Assembly (NCBI RefSeq): GCF_000716435.1
Contig: NZ_JNWO01000004.1
Span: forward strand, 351,193-415,192
Length of the DNA stretch: 64,000 nucleotides
Direction: 5' to 3'
Source: Streptomyces xylophagus
GTDB taxonomy: Bacteria > Actinomycetota > Actinomycetes > Streptomycetales > Streptomycetaceae
Position 1 is the stretch's first letter; every line of letters starts with the position of its first letter. The position numbers and the translations under genes are program-made. The notes beneath the pieces are model-generated. The model searched no databases. It was not told the origin of the DNA and saw only the letters and a program-made list of their open reading frames with translations. This document shows positions 34,445 to 43,032 of the stretch, piece by piece.

Positions 34445-34867
34445 CTATTCGGGTCGGTGAGGGGTGGGGTTGGCCACGTCGAGCCGGAAATTCACCGTGT
34501 GCTCGTGCCGGCCCGAGGCATCCGTGCCGAGGGGCGCGGGAGTCTGCTGCGCGACGGCGAGCACCAGCCATGTGCCGTCAGGCAGTTCGAGGCCGGCGAG
34601 TCCGTGCAGGGCGCCGTACAGGGCCTCGGCGCGGCGCCGGGAAACCCGCGGGTCGGCGGTGCCGCGCACGCGCACTTGCAGCGAGCGGACGTCGTAGCCG
34701 TTGCGCGAGTCCTGCTCGCCGGCGCCGTACAGCCACACCGCGACCGCCTCGGCCGGCTCGGGTGGCAGGGTCTCGATGAAGGTGTCGCCGGTCGTGCCGG
34801 TGGGGTCGTAGGTGAACAGGTCGAGGTCGTCGAGGTAGCGGGCGATGCCGTCGAGGAGATCAGCCAC
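34445..34867 (-). CDS. Tail terminator/completion protein
   Basis: A 140-residue protein. The sequence (IARYLDDLDLFTYDP..., ...RSLQVRVRGTADPRVSRRRAEALYGALHGL) fits the small actinophage protein family that caps the tail tube and joins the head. It overlaps the gp10-like gene by 8 nt. Confidence 0.75.
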   Translation of the reverse strand: MADLLDGIARYLDDLDLFTYDPTGTTGDTFIETLPPEPAEAVAVWLYGAGEQDSRNGYDVRSLQVRVRGTADPRVSRRRAEALYGALHGLAGLELPDGTWLVLAVAQQTPAPLGTDASGRHEHTVNFRLDVANPTPHRPE

Positions 34868-35219
34868 GCAGCGCTCGCCGGACCTGCGCGGCGATCAACT
34901 CGCCGATGACCGCGGCCTCGCGGTTGGCCGGGTCCTCAAGGAACTTCGCCTTCCGACCGGGGGAGTGCCGGGCCGTGAGGTCCTCGTGCACGCGCGCGGC
35001 GTACGGGGTGTCGTAGGTGACGCCGGCGACGAGGTCCTGCTCGTCGACGGTGGCCGCGCCGGAGCGTTCGAGGGTGCCCTCGGCGATCGGTACCTCTTTG
35101 CGGGACTCGGCGAGCAGGTGCTCGGCGCCGAGCAGCAGTCCGCGCACGGCGCCGGCCCGAGCTCGGCCGAGGACCTGGTCGCCATTCCACCGGATGCGGG
35201 AGCGGGGGCGGCGGCTCAT
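34860..35219 (-). CDS. HK97 gp10-like head-tail protein
   Basis: A 119-residue protein with the gp10-like pattern: a helical N-terminus, 'VPIAEGTLERSG', 'YDTPYAARVHEDL' and 'RKAKFLEDPANRE'. The family acts at the head-tail joint. I chose ATG 35219, 9 nt from GGAGGTG; a TTG at 35225 is possible. Confidence 0.85.
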   Translation of the reverse strand: MSRRPRSRIRWNGDQVLGRARAGAVRGLLLGAEHLLAESRKEVPIAEGTLERSGAATVDEQDLVAGVTYDTPYAARVHEDLTARHSPGRKAKFLEDPANREAAVIGELIAAQVRRALRG

Positions 35220-35379
35220 TCGCAACTCACCTCCGAATACGTCCTGTTATTCCATGTGAGACCTGCGAGACCTGTAGGATCTGTGGCGCCTGCCCATTTC
35301 TCGCACGTATACGTCCGACTGCGATCTTCGGTCGGATTCCTCGCAGCGCGAGGTGCCTTTTAGAGAAAGGAGCAGGCAC

Positions 35380-35496
35380 GTGGAAGGCGAAGAGGGAGAG
35401 AAGCCCGAAGATCTACCGCGCTGGGTCCGCTCAGCGGTTGCGATCTTGGGTGCGCTTGCCCCACTCGCAACGTGTGTGGTGATGCTGCGGCGCTAG
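35380..35496 (+). CDS. Very small membrane protein (moron)
   Basis: A 38-residue protein: an acidic start (VEGEEGEKPEDLPRWVRS) followed by a single membrane helix (AVAILGALAPLATCVVML) and RR. The GTG has AAAGGAG upstream. It is on the + strand in a gap of the - strand head operon. Hairpins follow within 80 bp. The function is unknown. Confidence 0.6.
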   Translation: MEGEEGEKPEDLPRWVRSAVAILGALAPLATCVVMLRR

Positions 35497-35851
35497 ATCG
35501 CGGCAGGTCAGGGCGGGAAGCGGCTGAACGGACCTTAAGATAGGTCCGGCTGGCTGACAGTCAGCCGGACCCACCCAACCCCGCACACGTGCCGGGTCCC
35601 CGGGTCCAGCCGGGGCTCCGGCTCTTCACGTGTGTGAGCTTCAGATGCAGTCCAACTTGCAGTTGAACTGCATCTTGTGTAGCTACACCATAGCAACCGC
35701 GCCAAGTCTTAAGCGTCGTTTGGGGACGATCCAAGTCTAACTAAGCCGGTTAGCGTCTTCAGTTAGCTTGCCATCTCGTCTTAGTACGTCTCTCTTTAGC
35801 CTTAGATCGCGATTAGTCAAAGTCTTTGGTGTGGAGTGACTCGTTGAGTTA
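35497..35851. other. AT-richer noncoding region with three hairpins
   Basis: Hairpins: GTCCGGCTG/CAGCCGGAC (35544-35570), AGCCGG/CCGGCT (near 35610-35625), and GATGCAGT/ACTGCATC with inner CAA/TTG (35644-35674). The first two may terminate the small + strand gene. The last 180 bases are unusually AT-rich and hold short repeats of CTAA/TTAG type; no ORF with an RBS was seen. A promoter or small RNA is possible. Confidence 0.5.
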
Positions 35852-36175
35852 TTACTCGCAACTGACTTCGGTGCAGGCGGGCACCGGGAGGCCAGGCGCC
35901 GTGTGGCGGGAGACGGTGATCGCGGTCGCGGTGCGGCCGGCGGGCAGCGTGACGCGCGAGCCGAGCGGACAGTCGAGATCGGGGGCGGCGATGAACGTCG
36001 CCGTGGCGGTGACCTTGCGCCCGTCCGGGGCGCGCACCAGGCGCGGGGAGGCGTCCACCAAGGCGGGGACGTCCTCGGCCGCGGGCCCGTACTGCGGGCC
36101 GTACGCGGAGTCGGCGAGGTAGGGCTCGATGCGGATGCGGTGGCGCAGCAGGACCGCGGGAACGCGGGTCACCAT
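35852..36175 (-). CDS. Head-tail connector (stopper-like) protein
   Basis: A 107-residue beta-rich protein (VTRVPAVLLRHRIRIEPYLADSAYGPQYGP...). It lies between the adaptor-like gene and the gp10-like gene, the standard place of the head-closure/stopper protein. It overlaps the upstream adaptor gene by 7 nt. Confidence 0.75.
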   Translation of the reverse strand: MVTRVPAVLLRHRIRIEPYLADSAYGPQYGPAAEDVPALVDASPRLVRAPDGRKVTATATFIAAPDLDCPLGSRVTLPAGRTATAITVSRHTAPGLPVPACTEVSCE

Positions 36176-36573
36176 GGCATCACGCACCCGGGTGTGAGGC
36201 CGGCGCGGCGCAGGGCGCGGTCGGCGCGCGGGGCGAGGTCGACGCCGCCGGTAGTCGAGGTGCGCGAGCTGCGGCCGGACAGGGAGACGGGGCCGATCGA
36301 GACCGAGTCCCACTGTCCGGCCGCGCCGGTTCCGTCGTCGCCGGCGACGAGTTGGTACTCGACCTGTGCACAGGTCGCGTCGGCGAGCGCGGCCCGTATC
36401 TGCGGGTCGAGCGGGTCGCCGTTGTCGTTCACGGGATAGACCGCGGTGAGCAGGGCCGAGTCGATGTCTTCGCCGGCCCGCGCGAGCAGTCGCTCGGCGT
36501 CCGCGGGGGCAGGCTGGCCGGTCCATGCGGTGAACTGCTCGGGGGTGGCGTAGGGCTGGCGAGCCACGATCAC
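36169..36573 (-). CDS. Head-tail adaptor (gp6/gp15-like)
   Basis: A 134-residue helical protein (YATPEQFTAWTGQPAPADAERLLARAGEDIDSAL...) resembling HK97 gp6-type adaptors that bind the portal. The GTG start overlaps the stop of the upstream small gene (GTGA). Confidence 0.78.
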   Translation of the reverse strand: MIVARQPYATPEQFTAWTGQPAPADAERLLARAGEDIDSALLTAVYPVNDNGDPLDPQIRAALADATCAQVEYQLVAGDDGTGAAGQWDSVSIGPVSLSGRSSRTSTTGGVDLAPRADRALRRAGLTPGCVMPW

Positions 36574-36716
36574 CCCGTCGACTTGCCGCGGGCAGCAGAG
36601 CGGGCCGTCGGCTTCTTCGCCGGCGGCCCGTTCGTCTGCTCGTCTTCCGTTGTCTGCTCGTCTCCGTCCTCGTCGGGGGAATCGTCCTCTCTCGGGTGGT
36701 AGCGACGGAGCAACAT
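36570..36716 (-). CDS. Small charged protein after capsid gene
   Basis: A 48-residue protein, very acidic in the middle (EDDSPDEDGDEQTTEDEQT) and basic at the end (KKPTARSAARGKSTG). Its ATG shares a base with the capsid stop (TGATG), and its stop overlaps the next start (GTGA), so it is translated. It may be a short head decoration or assembly factor; nothing proves this. Confidence 0.6.
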   Translation of the reverse strand: MLLRRYHPREDDSPDEDGDEQTTEDEQTNGPPAKKPTARSAARGKSTG

Positions 36717-37570
36717 CACGCCGCCCCCCGGGTCTTGAGAACGACGATCCCCTCGTCGTCGAGTCGGTGCGTGGCGTAGTGCACGTTCGTGGTGACCACG
36801 GTCGTGCGGGCGAGGATGTCGCGGTCGGTCTCGACGAGCGGCCGGCGCTTGTAGAGCAGCCCGAGGGAGCCTCGGCGCACCATCAGCGCGTTGTACGTGG
36901 CCGGGTTGGTGCCGTCGGCCGCGGTGGTGGTGACGCGGTCGGACACGAACACACTGACGCCGCCAATCTGGCCGATCACGCCACGCGGGATCACTGCGCC
37001 CGTGCCGAACTTGTCGGCGCTGATGAAGTTCGGGTCCTTGTAGATGCTCGCCCGCTGGAGCGAGTGAATGATGATGCCGGCCATGTTCTCCGGCTCCCAC
37101 TCGTCCCCGAACTTGGCGATGCCGTCCACCATCACATCCCACGACAGAGGGTCGGTCGCGGCGTTGACCATGATGACGCCGGCGGCCTCGGCCGCGGCCG
37201 TCAGATCCTTGTCGATCTTCCGGGCGATCAGTACACCGAGCTGTCGCTGCGTCTCGGCGAACGGGTCGCCGAACGCGACAAGGCGAGCCTTGTCGGTGAT
37301 CTCGACCGCCTTACCGGCCTCCTTGATCGTGGCCGTGTTGCCCGGGTCGGTGCCGAGCTGCTCGGGGGTCATCGGGGTTCCCTCGGTGAGGTCCTCCGCC
37401 TCCGTGAGTCCCTTCCACTTGGGGAAGTTCACGGAGTCGCCGGGCTTGCCTTCGAGGGTGGAGTCGTTCAGCGCCATCGAGCCGATGACCAACTTGCCCT
37501 TGAACTTGCTTTGCACCATGTCGGCCCAGACGTCCGGGACGATCATCTGTGCCGCGGTCGTCTTCGCCAT
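36716..37570 (-). CDS. Major capsid protein (HK97 fold)
   Basis: A 284-residue protein directly after the scaffold gene. Segments such as ADMVQSKFKGKLVIGSMALND, GDSVNFPKW and the C-terminal VVTTNVHYATHRLDDEGIVVLK are typical of actinophage capsid proteins with the HK97 fold. I see no N-terminal delta domain, consistent with a separate scaffold. It forms the icosahedral shell. Confidence 0.9.
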   Translation of the reverse strand: MAKTTAAQMIVPDVWADMVQSKFKGKLVIGSMALNDSTLEGKPGDSVNFPKWKGLTEAEDLTEGTPMTPEQLGTDPGNTATIKEAGKAVEITDKARLVAFGDPFAETQRQLGVLIARKIDKDLTAAAEAAGVIMVNAATDPLSWDVMVDGIAKFGDEWEPENMAGIIIHSLQRASIYKDPNFISADKFGTGAVIPRGVIGQIGGVSVFVSDRVTTTAADGTNPATYNALMVRRGSLGLLYKRRPLVETDRDILARTTVVTTNVHYATHRLDDEGIVVLKTRGAA

Positions 37571-37582
37571 GCGGCAGCCTCC

Positions 37583-38221
37583 TTACTCGCTCGCGGCAGA
37601 AAGCTGCCGGTACAGGTCGGGGTCGGACTGGTGGAGCTCGACGCGGTCGGCATAGCTCAGGCGCGCGAACTGCTCGGGCGTGACCGTCTGCGGGGTGCCC
37701 GGGGTGAAGTCGGCGCCCCCTTTGGGCGGTCCGGCCGACAGGGTGCCGCCGGCGCGCAGCAGCGGGTTTGCCTCGACCGCCGCGGCGATCACGGCGTCGA
37801 GCTGCTCGCCGAACTTCGCGTCGGTCGGGTCGAGCGCTTCGAGCTGCGCAGCTACCGAGCGGGAGTCGAGCAGCCGGGCCGGGTCGGCGTCGTTCTTGTG
37901 CGCGGCCTGGTGGGCGGCGAGCTCGACGCGCAACCGGCGAGCCTCGGCGAGCGCGGTGTCGCGCTCGGTGGTCGCCTGCTCGGCGAGCTTGGCCGGGTCC
38001 TGCTCGCCGGCCGCGCCGTTCGGATCGAGAACCTTGCGCAGTGTGCCGAGCAGGTCGTCGCGCTCGGTCTTGGCCTGCTGCGCTGCCTGCTCGGCCGCGG
38101 TCGCGCGCTGCTCGGCCACCGGGTCGACGACGGGCGAGGCCGGCGTCGTCGGCAGTGTGGTCGGTGCCGGCGATATATCCGTGCCGGGGTCGGTACCAGT
38201 GGTCGGGGTGGGTTCTGTCAT
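37583..38221 (-). CDS. Capsid scaffolding protein
   Basis: A 212-residue protein with a Thr/Pro-rich N-terminus, a long coiled coil (about 35-110: AEQAAQQAKTERDDLLG..., TERDTALAEARRLRVEL) and a C-terminal helical part (SYADRVELHQSDPDLYRQL) that probably contacts the capsid protein. The position immediately before the capsid gene is diagnostic. Confidence 0.88.
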   Translation of the reverse strand: MTEPTPTTGTDPGTDISPAPTTLPTTPASPVVDPVAEQRATAAEQAAQQAKTERDDLLGTLRKVLDPNGAAGEQDPAKLAEQATTERDTALAEARRLRVELAAHQAAHKNDADPARLLDSRSVAAQLEALDPTDAKFGEQLDAVIAAAVEANPLLRAGGTLSAGPPKGGADFTPGTPQTVTPEQFARLSYADRVELHQSDPDLYRQLSAASE

Positions 38222-38349
38222 GTGTGATCAGCCTTCGGGGGCGGTGCGCGGGCATGAGTAAGGGCCCGCCGGATGGCGAGCCCTACTTGCAGAAGATTTC
38301 GAATAGCGATTGTCAAGTCTGCGTCTTAGTCTCGGTCAATCCGAGCCCT

Positions 38350-39018
38350 CTAGTCGTTCCGCCGCCGGCGCCAACTTGGAACCACGATTGAGAATACTGC
38401 ATCGATCACGGCGCCAAATGGTAGAGCGGAAACGAGCGCGACGGTAAGTGCCTCTGTAGCGATTCCTTGTGTGTATTCTGAATCGATTTCCCGAGGATGT
38501 ACGTTGACGATCGGGATTTCACACTCAAGGGTCGGGTGCGCCCCGTCTACCAGGAGCGCATAGGTGATGGACTGCCTGCTACGGATGAGGGTGGGACCCA
38601 TCTCGATGGCGGTGTCCTTGATTGCCGGTGTCGGTGCTTTGAGCGATTCAGGGACGCATGTGCTGTTAAGGTGAGCAATGATTCGGACCCCGAGGTCGCA
38701 TCGGATGCTCTTAGCGTCATCGAAATCGGTACTCGGGATATCTTTTCGTCCCCTGTTGATTAGGGTTACCTGAAGCACATGCGGATCGGTCAGAACTTCT
38801 CCGCGATGCCGCAACTCTAGGTCTTGACGTACGCCTTCTGGAGCGCTCAGGAGAGGAGTCGGATTAGACATTCCGTAGAGGAATTGGCGCTTGGGATCCT
38901 TGAATCGCCATGTGTAAATCCCCCAACTGAGTGCGAGGAGGGCGATGACTGCCGTAGCAGCCTTCCAAAAAGCATCGGAGTTGTACCACTCTCCAGCGAG
39001 CAACATGCGCAGTATCAA
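38350..39018 (-). CDS. Membrane-anchored protein, low G+C (moron-like)
   Basis: A 222-residue protein with one N-terminal membrane helix (about 19-36, TAVIALLALSWGIYTW), a soluble beta-rich middle, and a second hydrophobic stretch near the C-terminus before a WRRRRND tail. Codon use is visibly AT-richer than in its head-gene neighbours, a sign of transfer. I use the TTG at 39018 because it overlaps the upstream stop (TTGA); ATG 39006 is the alternative, and neither has a good RBS. Function unknown. Confidence 0.6.
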   Translation of the reverse strand: MILRMLLAGEWYNSDAFWKAATAVIALLALSWGIYTWRFKDPKRQFLYGMSNPTPLLSAPEGVRQDLELRHRGEVLTDPHVLQVTLINRGRKDIPSTDFDDAKSIRCDLGVRIIAHLNSTCVPESLKAPTPAIKDTAIEMGPTLIRSRQSITYALLVDGAHPTLECEIPIVNVHPREIDSEYTQGIATEALTVALVSALPFGAVIDAVFSIVVPSWRRRRND

Positions 39019-39200
39019 AGCACGCTGTTAGGGACAGGCGCATGCTTTTCGCCCAATGGACGAGCCTTTGCGTATCCGCGCACCCATGCCGAGCGCAGCA
39101 GGTCGCCGGCAGGGAACGGGCATGAGGTCACGGGGTCGCCGTTGCGGCCGGCCTCAGCGCCGGCGTTGATGGCGCGGACGAGGTCGCCTCGACTGCCCAC
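39015..39200 (-). CDS. Rmf/CrpP-fold small protein
   Basis: A 61-residue protein with the pattern INAGAEAGRNGDPVTSCPFP...LLRSAWVRGYAKARP, the 'Rmf/CrpP fold' found in many actinophages. Rmf itself dimerises ribosomes in stationary phase; the role of phage versions is not established. GTG start with a run of seven G upstream. It ends in the start codon of the next gene. Confidence 0.75.
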   Translation of the reverse strand: MGSRGDLVRAINAGAEAGRNGDPVTSCPFPAGDLLRSAWVRGYAKARPLGEKHAPVPNSVL

Positions 39201-39216
39201 TGCTGCCCCCCCATGT

Positions 39217-41442
39217 TCAGAGTCGGTTCTGCTGATCGCCGCGGTTCTTGCGGGCGGTGTCAGCGGCGGCGTTGCGCACGCCCGTGATCTGCTCTGTGTA
39301 CTCGGTCAGCGTAAGGCGCGGGTGATCCTGCCACCACCTGATCAGGTCCTCGGATGCGCGCGCGTAGGCGATGTGCGCGGGACCGGAAAACAGGGTGACT
39401 GGGTCGACGCCGGCGGCCTGCGCTTTGCGGTTGAGGAGATAGCCGTTCGTGGCGTCCTCGGCCGCGAGCAACTGCGCGTAGACGTGCTCTCGATACATCT
39501 CGCGTATCTGCTCGCGGGTGTAGGCGGTGCGCTGCTGCTCGGCGTCGTACTCCCGCTCGGCGATCCATCGTTCGGTTGCGGTCATGCCGGCGTACGGGTC
39601 CTCGTCCAACGCGAGCGATCCCCACTCGTCGGGACTCTCGGCCGGCGCGAGCGCCTCGTCGATCGCGGCGCGGTCGGCGAGTTGCCCCTCGACGGTGTGC
39701 GCGCCGGCGGCCTCGGGCAACGGGGTTGGCGGGTACCGGCGGTCGAACTCGTCGGCGATCCGCTCGGCGTCCTCGGGACGCGCGTACCGGATCGCCCACC
39801 CGAGGACGTCGTCGCCGAGTGGCGAGAGGTCCTCGGCGAGCCGGCCGTCGGGGAACACCTCGGCGAGCAGCCGGCGCCGGTTGGCCTCGGCGGCGATCTC
39901 GGCTCGCTCGGTGTCGTCGACGTGCCGGGCCCGTTCGACGAGTTCGCGCTCGGACAGGCCGATCAGGTCGCGGCGCGCGGCTGGCAGGGCGGCGTCGACG
40001 TCGCGCCGATCGAGCTCGGCCATGACGCGCAGCACCTCGTCGTCGCCCAAATGCGAGAACACGGCGGCGAGTTCGTCGTCGCTGAACTGTGTTAGCTGCT
40101 CGGTGAGTTGACCGTCGGGGCGCAGTCGGGCGAGCAGCTCGGCCTCGTCGCGGCGGTCGGACTCGGCGTGGATGCGGTCGAGGTCGCTTTGATCGAGCAC
40201 ACCGGGCCGGATCGCGGCGCCGAGCTGCTCGTCGCCCATCTCCGGCAGGGTGCGCTCGTCGCCCGCGCGGACGCGCGCGGCCTCGATCGCGTCCTGCGAC
40301 GGGCGCGGCGCGGTCGAGGGGAGATTGCCGGCGCCGGGCTGCTCGCGCTCGCGCCGGCGGATGAGTTCGGGGTGGTCGGCGAGATGGCCGCGCATCCGGC
40401 CCTGCCACGCGCGCCCGCGTGCCTCGGCCGCGCGCTTTGCCTCGGGTGTGGTCGCCGAGGCGGCGCGGTTCTTCCACTTGCGAATGCCGCGCTCGATGGC
40501 GCGCTGCTTCTGCGTCGCCTCGTACCCGTCGGGGTCCTCGGACGCGTCCTCGGGAGCGCGGGTCACGCCGGCAAGGTAAGCGGCAACGGAGTGCCGGCAG
40601 TTGGGATGCTGAAACCCGCGGGCCCGAGCTGCGTTGAGCGAGCCGGCGACGTCCACGCGCACGGTGCGGCCGTCGTCGAGGGCGTGCTCGACGTCGACCT
40701 CGTGCGGCCCGTCGGGGCCGTCGATCGACAGCACCTTGCCCTCGAACGGACGGCACACGGGGCACTCGTGCGGGGCGTTGCTGACGATGACGAGGTCGAG
40801 GCCGGCGGCGCGCAGGCGGTCGGTGTGCCCCTCGACCGCGGCTCGACCGACCGCGGTACGGGTCGCCATCTCCGCGTAAGAGGTCATCTGCCACGCGCGC
40901 CCGCTCTTGTCGACGAACGTGCGCAGCCCACGGTCGGAGAACCGTTCCATGGCGCGTTGCGTAGCTTGCCGGCGGGTGTCGATGCCGAGCAGCGGCGTTG
41001 CCGACACTTCGGCGATTACCTGCCGGTACCCGTCCTCAACTCCCCGGAGAATCCCGCGGTGCGTCTCGGTGACGAGGTCGACCGTTTCCTGTGTGAGCCG
41101 ATCCACGGCGCGTGTCGCCGGCGTTGTCTCGGCGATCCGGCGCACCTCGTTGTCGCCCAGGGCGCCGAGCTCGGCGAGGCCGGCGCGCGCACCGACGTTG
41201 TACGCCTCGGCGACCACATCCCACACCTCAAGGTCAACCGCAGTCGAGAGCGCGTCGACGACCTGCTGCGCCGAGCGTCGTAGCGGCTGGATATCGGCGA
41301 GTTTGGCCACCGCCCACCCCGGAGCCTCGAACCCGTCGACGAGTTGGCGCGCGACGATCCCCAACAGCCGTGCTTCGGCGTCCGCGTACAGATCACGCAC
41401 GCTTGCCGAGAGGTCTTCGACCATGCCCGGGTGGATCGACAC
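39217..41442 (-). CDS. Minor capsid/head morphogenesis protein (large)
   Basis: A 741-residue protein. The first about 330 residues match phage minor capsid protein 2 (MuF-like): RTAVGRAAVEGHTDRLRAAGLDLV, a CPVCRPFEGK zinc-like motif and HPNCRHSVAAYL. The rest is a long, very charged helical region of repeated short modules (SDDELAAVFSHLGDDEVLRVM, LSPLGDDVLGWAIRYA), unusually long for this family. GTG 41442 has AAGGGGG upstream. It is expected inside the head, near the portal. Confidence 0.85.
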   Translation of the reverse strand: MSIHPGMVEDLSASVRDLYADAEARLLGIVARQLVDGFEAPGWAVAKLADIQPLRRSAQQVVDALSTAVDLEVWDVVAEAYNVGARAGLAELGALGDNEVRRIAETTPATRAVDRLTQETVDLVTETHRGILRGVEDGYRQVIAEVSATPLLGIDTRRQATQRAMERFSDRGLRTFVDKSGRAWQMTSYAEMATRTAVGRAAVEGHTDRLRAAGLDLVIVSNAPHECPVCRPFEGKVLSIDGPDGPHEVDVEHALDDGRTVRVDVAGSLNAARARGFQHPNCRHSVAAYLAGVTRAPEDASEDPDGYEATQKQRAIERGIRKWKNRAASATTPEAKRAAEARGRAWQGRMRGHLADHPELIRRREREQPGAGNLPSTAPRPSQDAIEAARVRAGDERTLPEMGDEQLGAAIRPGVLDQSDLDRIHAESDRRDEAELLARLRPDGQLTEQLTQFSDDELAAVFSHLGDDEVLRVMAELDRRDVDAALPAARRDLIGLSERELVERARHVDDTERAEIAAEANRRRLLAEVFPDGRLAEDLSPLGDDVLGWAIRYARPEDAERIADEFDRRYPPTPLPEAAGAHTVEGQLADRAAIDEALAPAESPDEWGSLALDEDPYAGMTATERWIAEREYDAEQQRTAYTREQIREMYREHVYAQLLAAEDATNGYLLNRKAQAAGVDPVTLFSGPAHIAYARASEDLIRWWQDHPRLTLTEYTEQITGVRNAAADTARKNRGDQQNRL

Positions 41443-41578
41443 CAGGCACCCCCTTGACACTATGCAGTCTCGGCGTAACGCTGGGTGCGGCCGCAAAGGC
41501 CCTGTGGAGGCGGCATTCGTCGCTGGTGAAGCAGTTCACTTGGGATCACGGGGGACCCGCACTTATTGGAGTGTGTGC

Positions 41579-41794
41579 GTGCCCACCTCTTACCTCTCCT
41601 TGTGGCCACTTCTCGTCATCGTTTTCGTGGCTGCCGCTCTGGTGTTTGCCGTGTTCGTCTTGACACTGCGCGGCGCGAGCGCGGCAGAGCGACCCGAGAT
41701 CATCCGTGCTTTGGCGATGTTTGCCGCAGCCTGTCGGACTGGAGACACTCAGCAGTCGAAACCCGAGGAGTCCACGACAGATTCGCCCCAGTAG
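41579..41794 (+). CDS. Small membrane protein (moron)
   Basis: A 71-residue protein with one strong membrane helix (about residues 8-30, LLVIVFVAAALVFAVFVLTL) and a soluble polar C-terminus (TQQSKPEESTTDSPQ). GTG 41579 follows GGAG; GTG 41573 is an alternative. It lies 71 bp before the SRA-nuclease gene on the same strand and may share its transcript. Confidence 0.65.
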   Translation: MPTSYLSLWPLLVIVFVAAALVFAVFVLTLRGASAAERPEIIRALAMFAAACRTGDTQQSKPEESTTDSPQ

Positions 41795-41865
41795 CGCGGC
41801 CGGCGCAGGTTGGCCACAGCTTGCTCGGTACCCCGTTGTCAGTGGTGCTCGGTACGGTCGAGTGC

Positions 41866-42876
41866 ATGACCTCTGCGCAGATCAAGCCCGGCGACGTCTT
41901 CACGCGCGCGCAACTGAAAGCGAAGTTCGGCGGCGGCCCCCAGGGTGGCATCATCCCGTCCGCCACGACCGACAACGTCCTGATCTACTCGGATCACGAC
42001 AGCGGTAAGGACTACGGCTATCAAGACGGTTGGCTCGCCGAGAAGGACGAGACGGGCCCGATCTTCGAGTACACCGGTCAGGGTGTCGAGGGCGACCAGA
42101 CGCTGAAGGGCAACAACGGGTCCGTCCTGAACCACGCCGACGACGGGCGCACGTTGCGCGTGTTCATCTGCGTCGGATACGTCAAGGGCAACAGCGGGCC
42201 CAAACTGCACCGCTACGTCGGCGAGTTCAAGGTCGACGAGGGCGAGCCGTTCGTGAGGCGACGAGCCCTCGACCAGAACCACGACATGCGATGGGTCTAC
42301 GTCTTCCGACTGCGTCCGGTGGCCGAGACCGAGCAACTGCCCGAGGACTTCGTGTCCGCGGCGGTCGACGACGTCACCGAGACCCTGTCGGCCGTCCCGA
42401 TCGGTGTTGACCCGTACTTCGAACTCAAGCCGGCCGAGTCCACCAGCGGACAGGCCACCGAGCCGGAGAAGAACAGTAAGAAGAAGGTCACCCGCAAGGC
42501 GAGTGACGCCGTCGAGGTCACGCGACGCGAGGCGGAGCTGAGCGACCGATTCCTCGCCTTCCTCAAGGGCGAAGGGCACACGGTCGACCGCTTCAAGATC
42601 CGCATTAAGGGGCTGACGTCAACGTTCTGGACGGACCTCTACGACGCGACCGACAACGCGCTCTACGAGCTCAAGGGCAGCAGCAGTCGTAACGCCGTCC
42701 GCATGGCCATCGGCCAACTCCAGGACTACCACCGACACATCCCCCCGAAGGATGCGCAGCTCGTCGTACTGCTCCCCGAACGTCCCGTCGACGACTTGGC
42801 CGAGCTCGTCGAGTCCGCCGGAATGACGCTCGTGTACGAGGACGGCGACAAGTTCGTTGGCTGGCCTGTGGCCTAG
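41866..42876 (+). CDS. SRA-like domain fused to PD-(D/E)XK nuclease
   Basis: A 336-residue protein. The N-terminal about 170 residues (KPGDVFTRAQLKAKFGGGPQGGI, YSDHDSG...YGYQDGWLAEKDETGPIFEYTGQG) resemble the ScoMcrA-type SRA-like domain that recognises modified DNA. After a Lys/Glu-rich linker (about 195-220), the C-terminal domain has D257, E268-x-K270 (DALYELKG) and Q284-xxx-Y288 (QLQDY), a PD-(D/E)XK nuclease core with RecB-like QxxxY. I infer a modification-dependent restriction enzyme protecting the lysogen against other phages. It sits on the + strand between portal and minor capsid genes. Confidence 0.8.
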   Translation: MTSAQIKPGDVFTRAQLKAKFGGGPQGGIIPSATTDNVLIYSDHDSGKDYGYQDGWLAEKDETGPIFEYTGQGVEGDQTLKGNNGSVLNHADDGRTLRVFICVGYVKGNSGPKLHRYVGEFKVDEGEPFVRRRALDQNHDMRWVYVFRLRPVAETEQLPEDFVSAAVDDVTETLSAVPIGVDPYFELKPAESTSGQATEPEKNSKKKVTRKASDAVEVTRREAELSDRFLAFLKGEGHTVDRFKIRIKGLTSTFWTDLYDATDNALYELKGSSSRNAVRMAIGQLQDYHRHIPPKDAQLVVLLPERPVDDLAELVESAGMTLVYEDGDKFVGWPVA

Positions 42877-43032
42877 GCAGGAATTTCTACCCGCCTAGGT
42901 GCGGCATGGATCTCGGAGTGCGCCTATAGCGCATAACTGCGAAGAAGTCTAGGGGGACGAAGGCACCTAAAGCCATTTCTCAGTGAAGTCACAGAGAGGT
43001 GAAAGCACGTTCTCAGAGCGGATCGATTTCCT

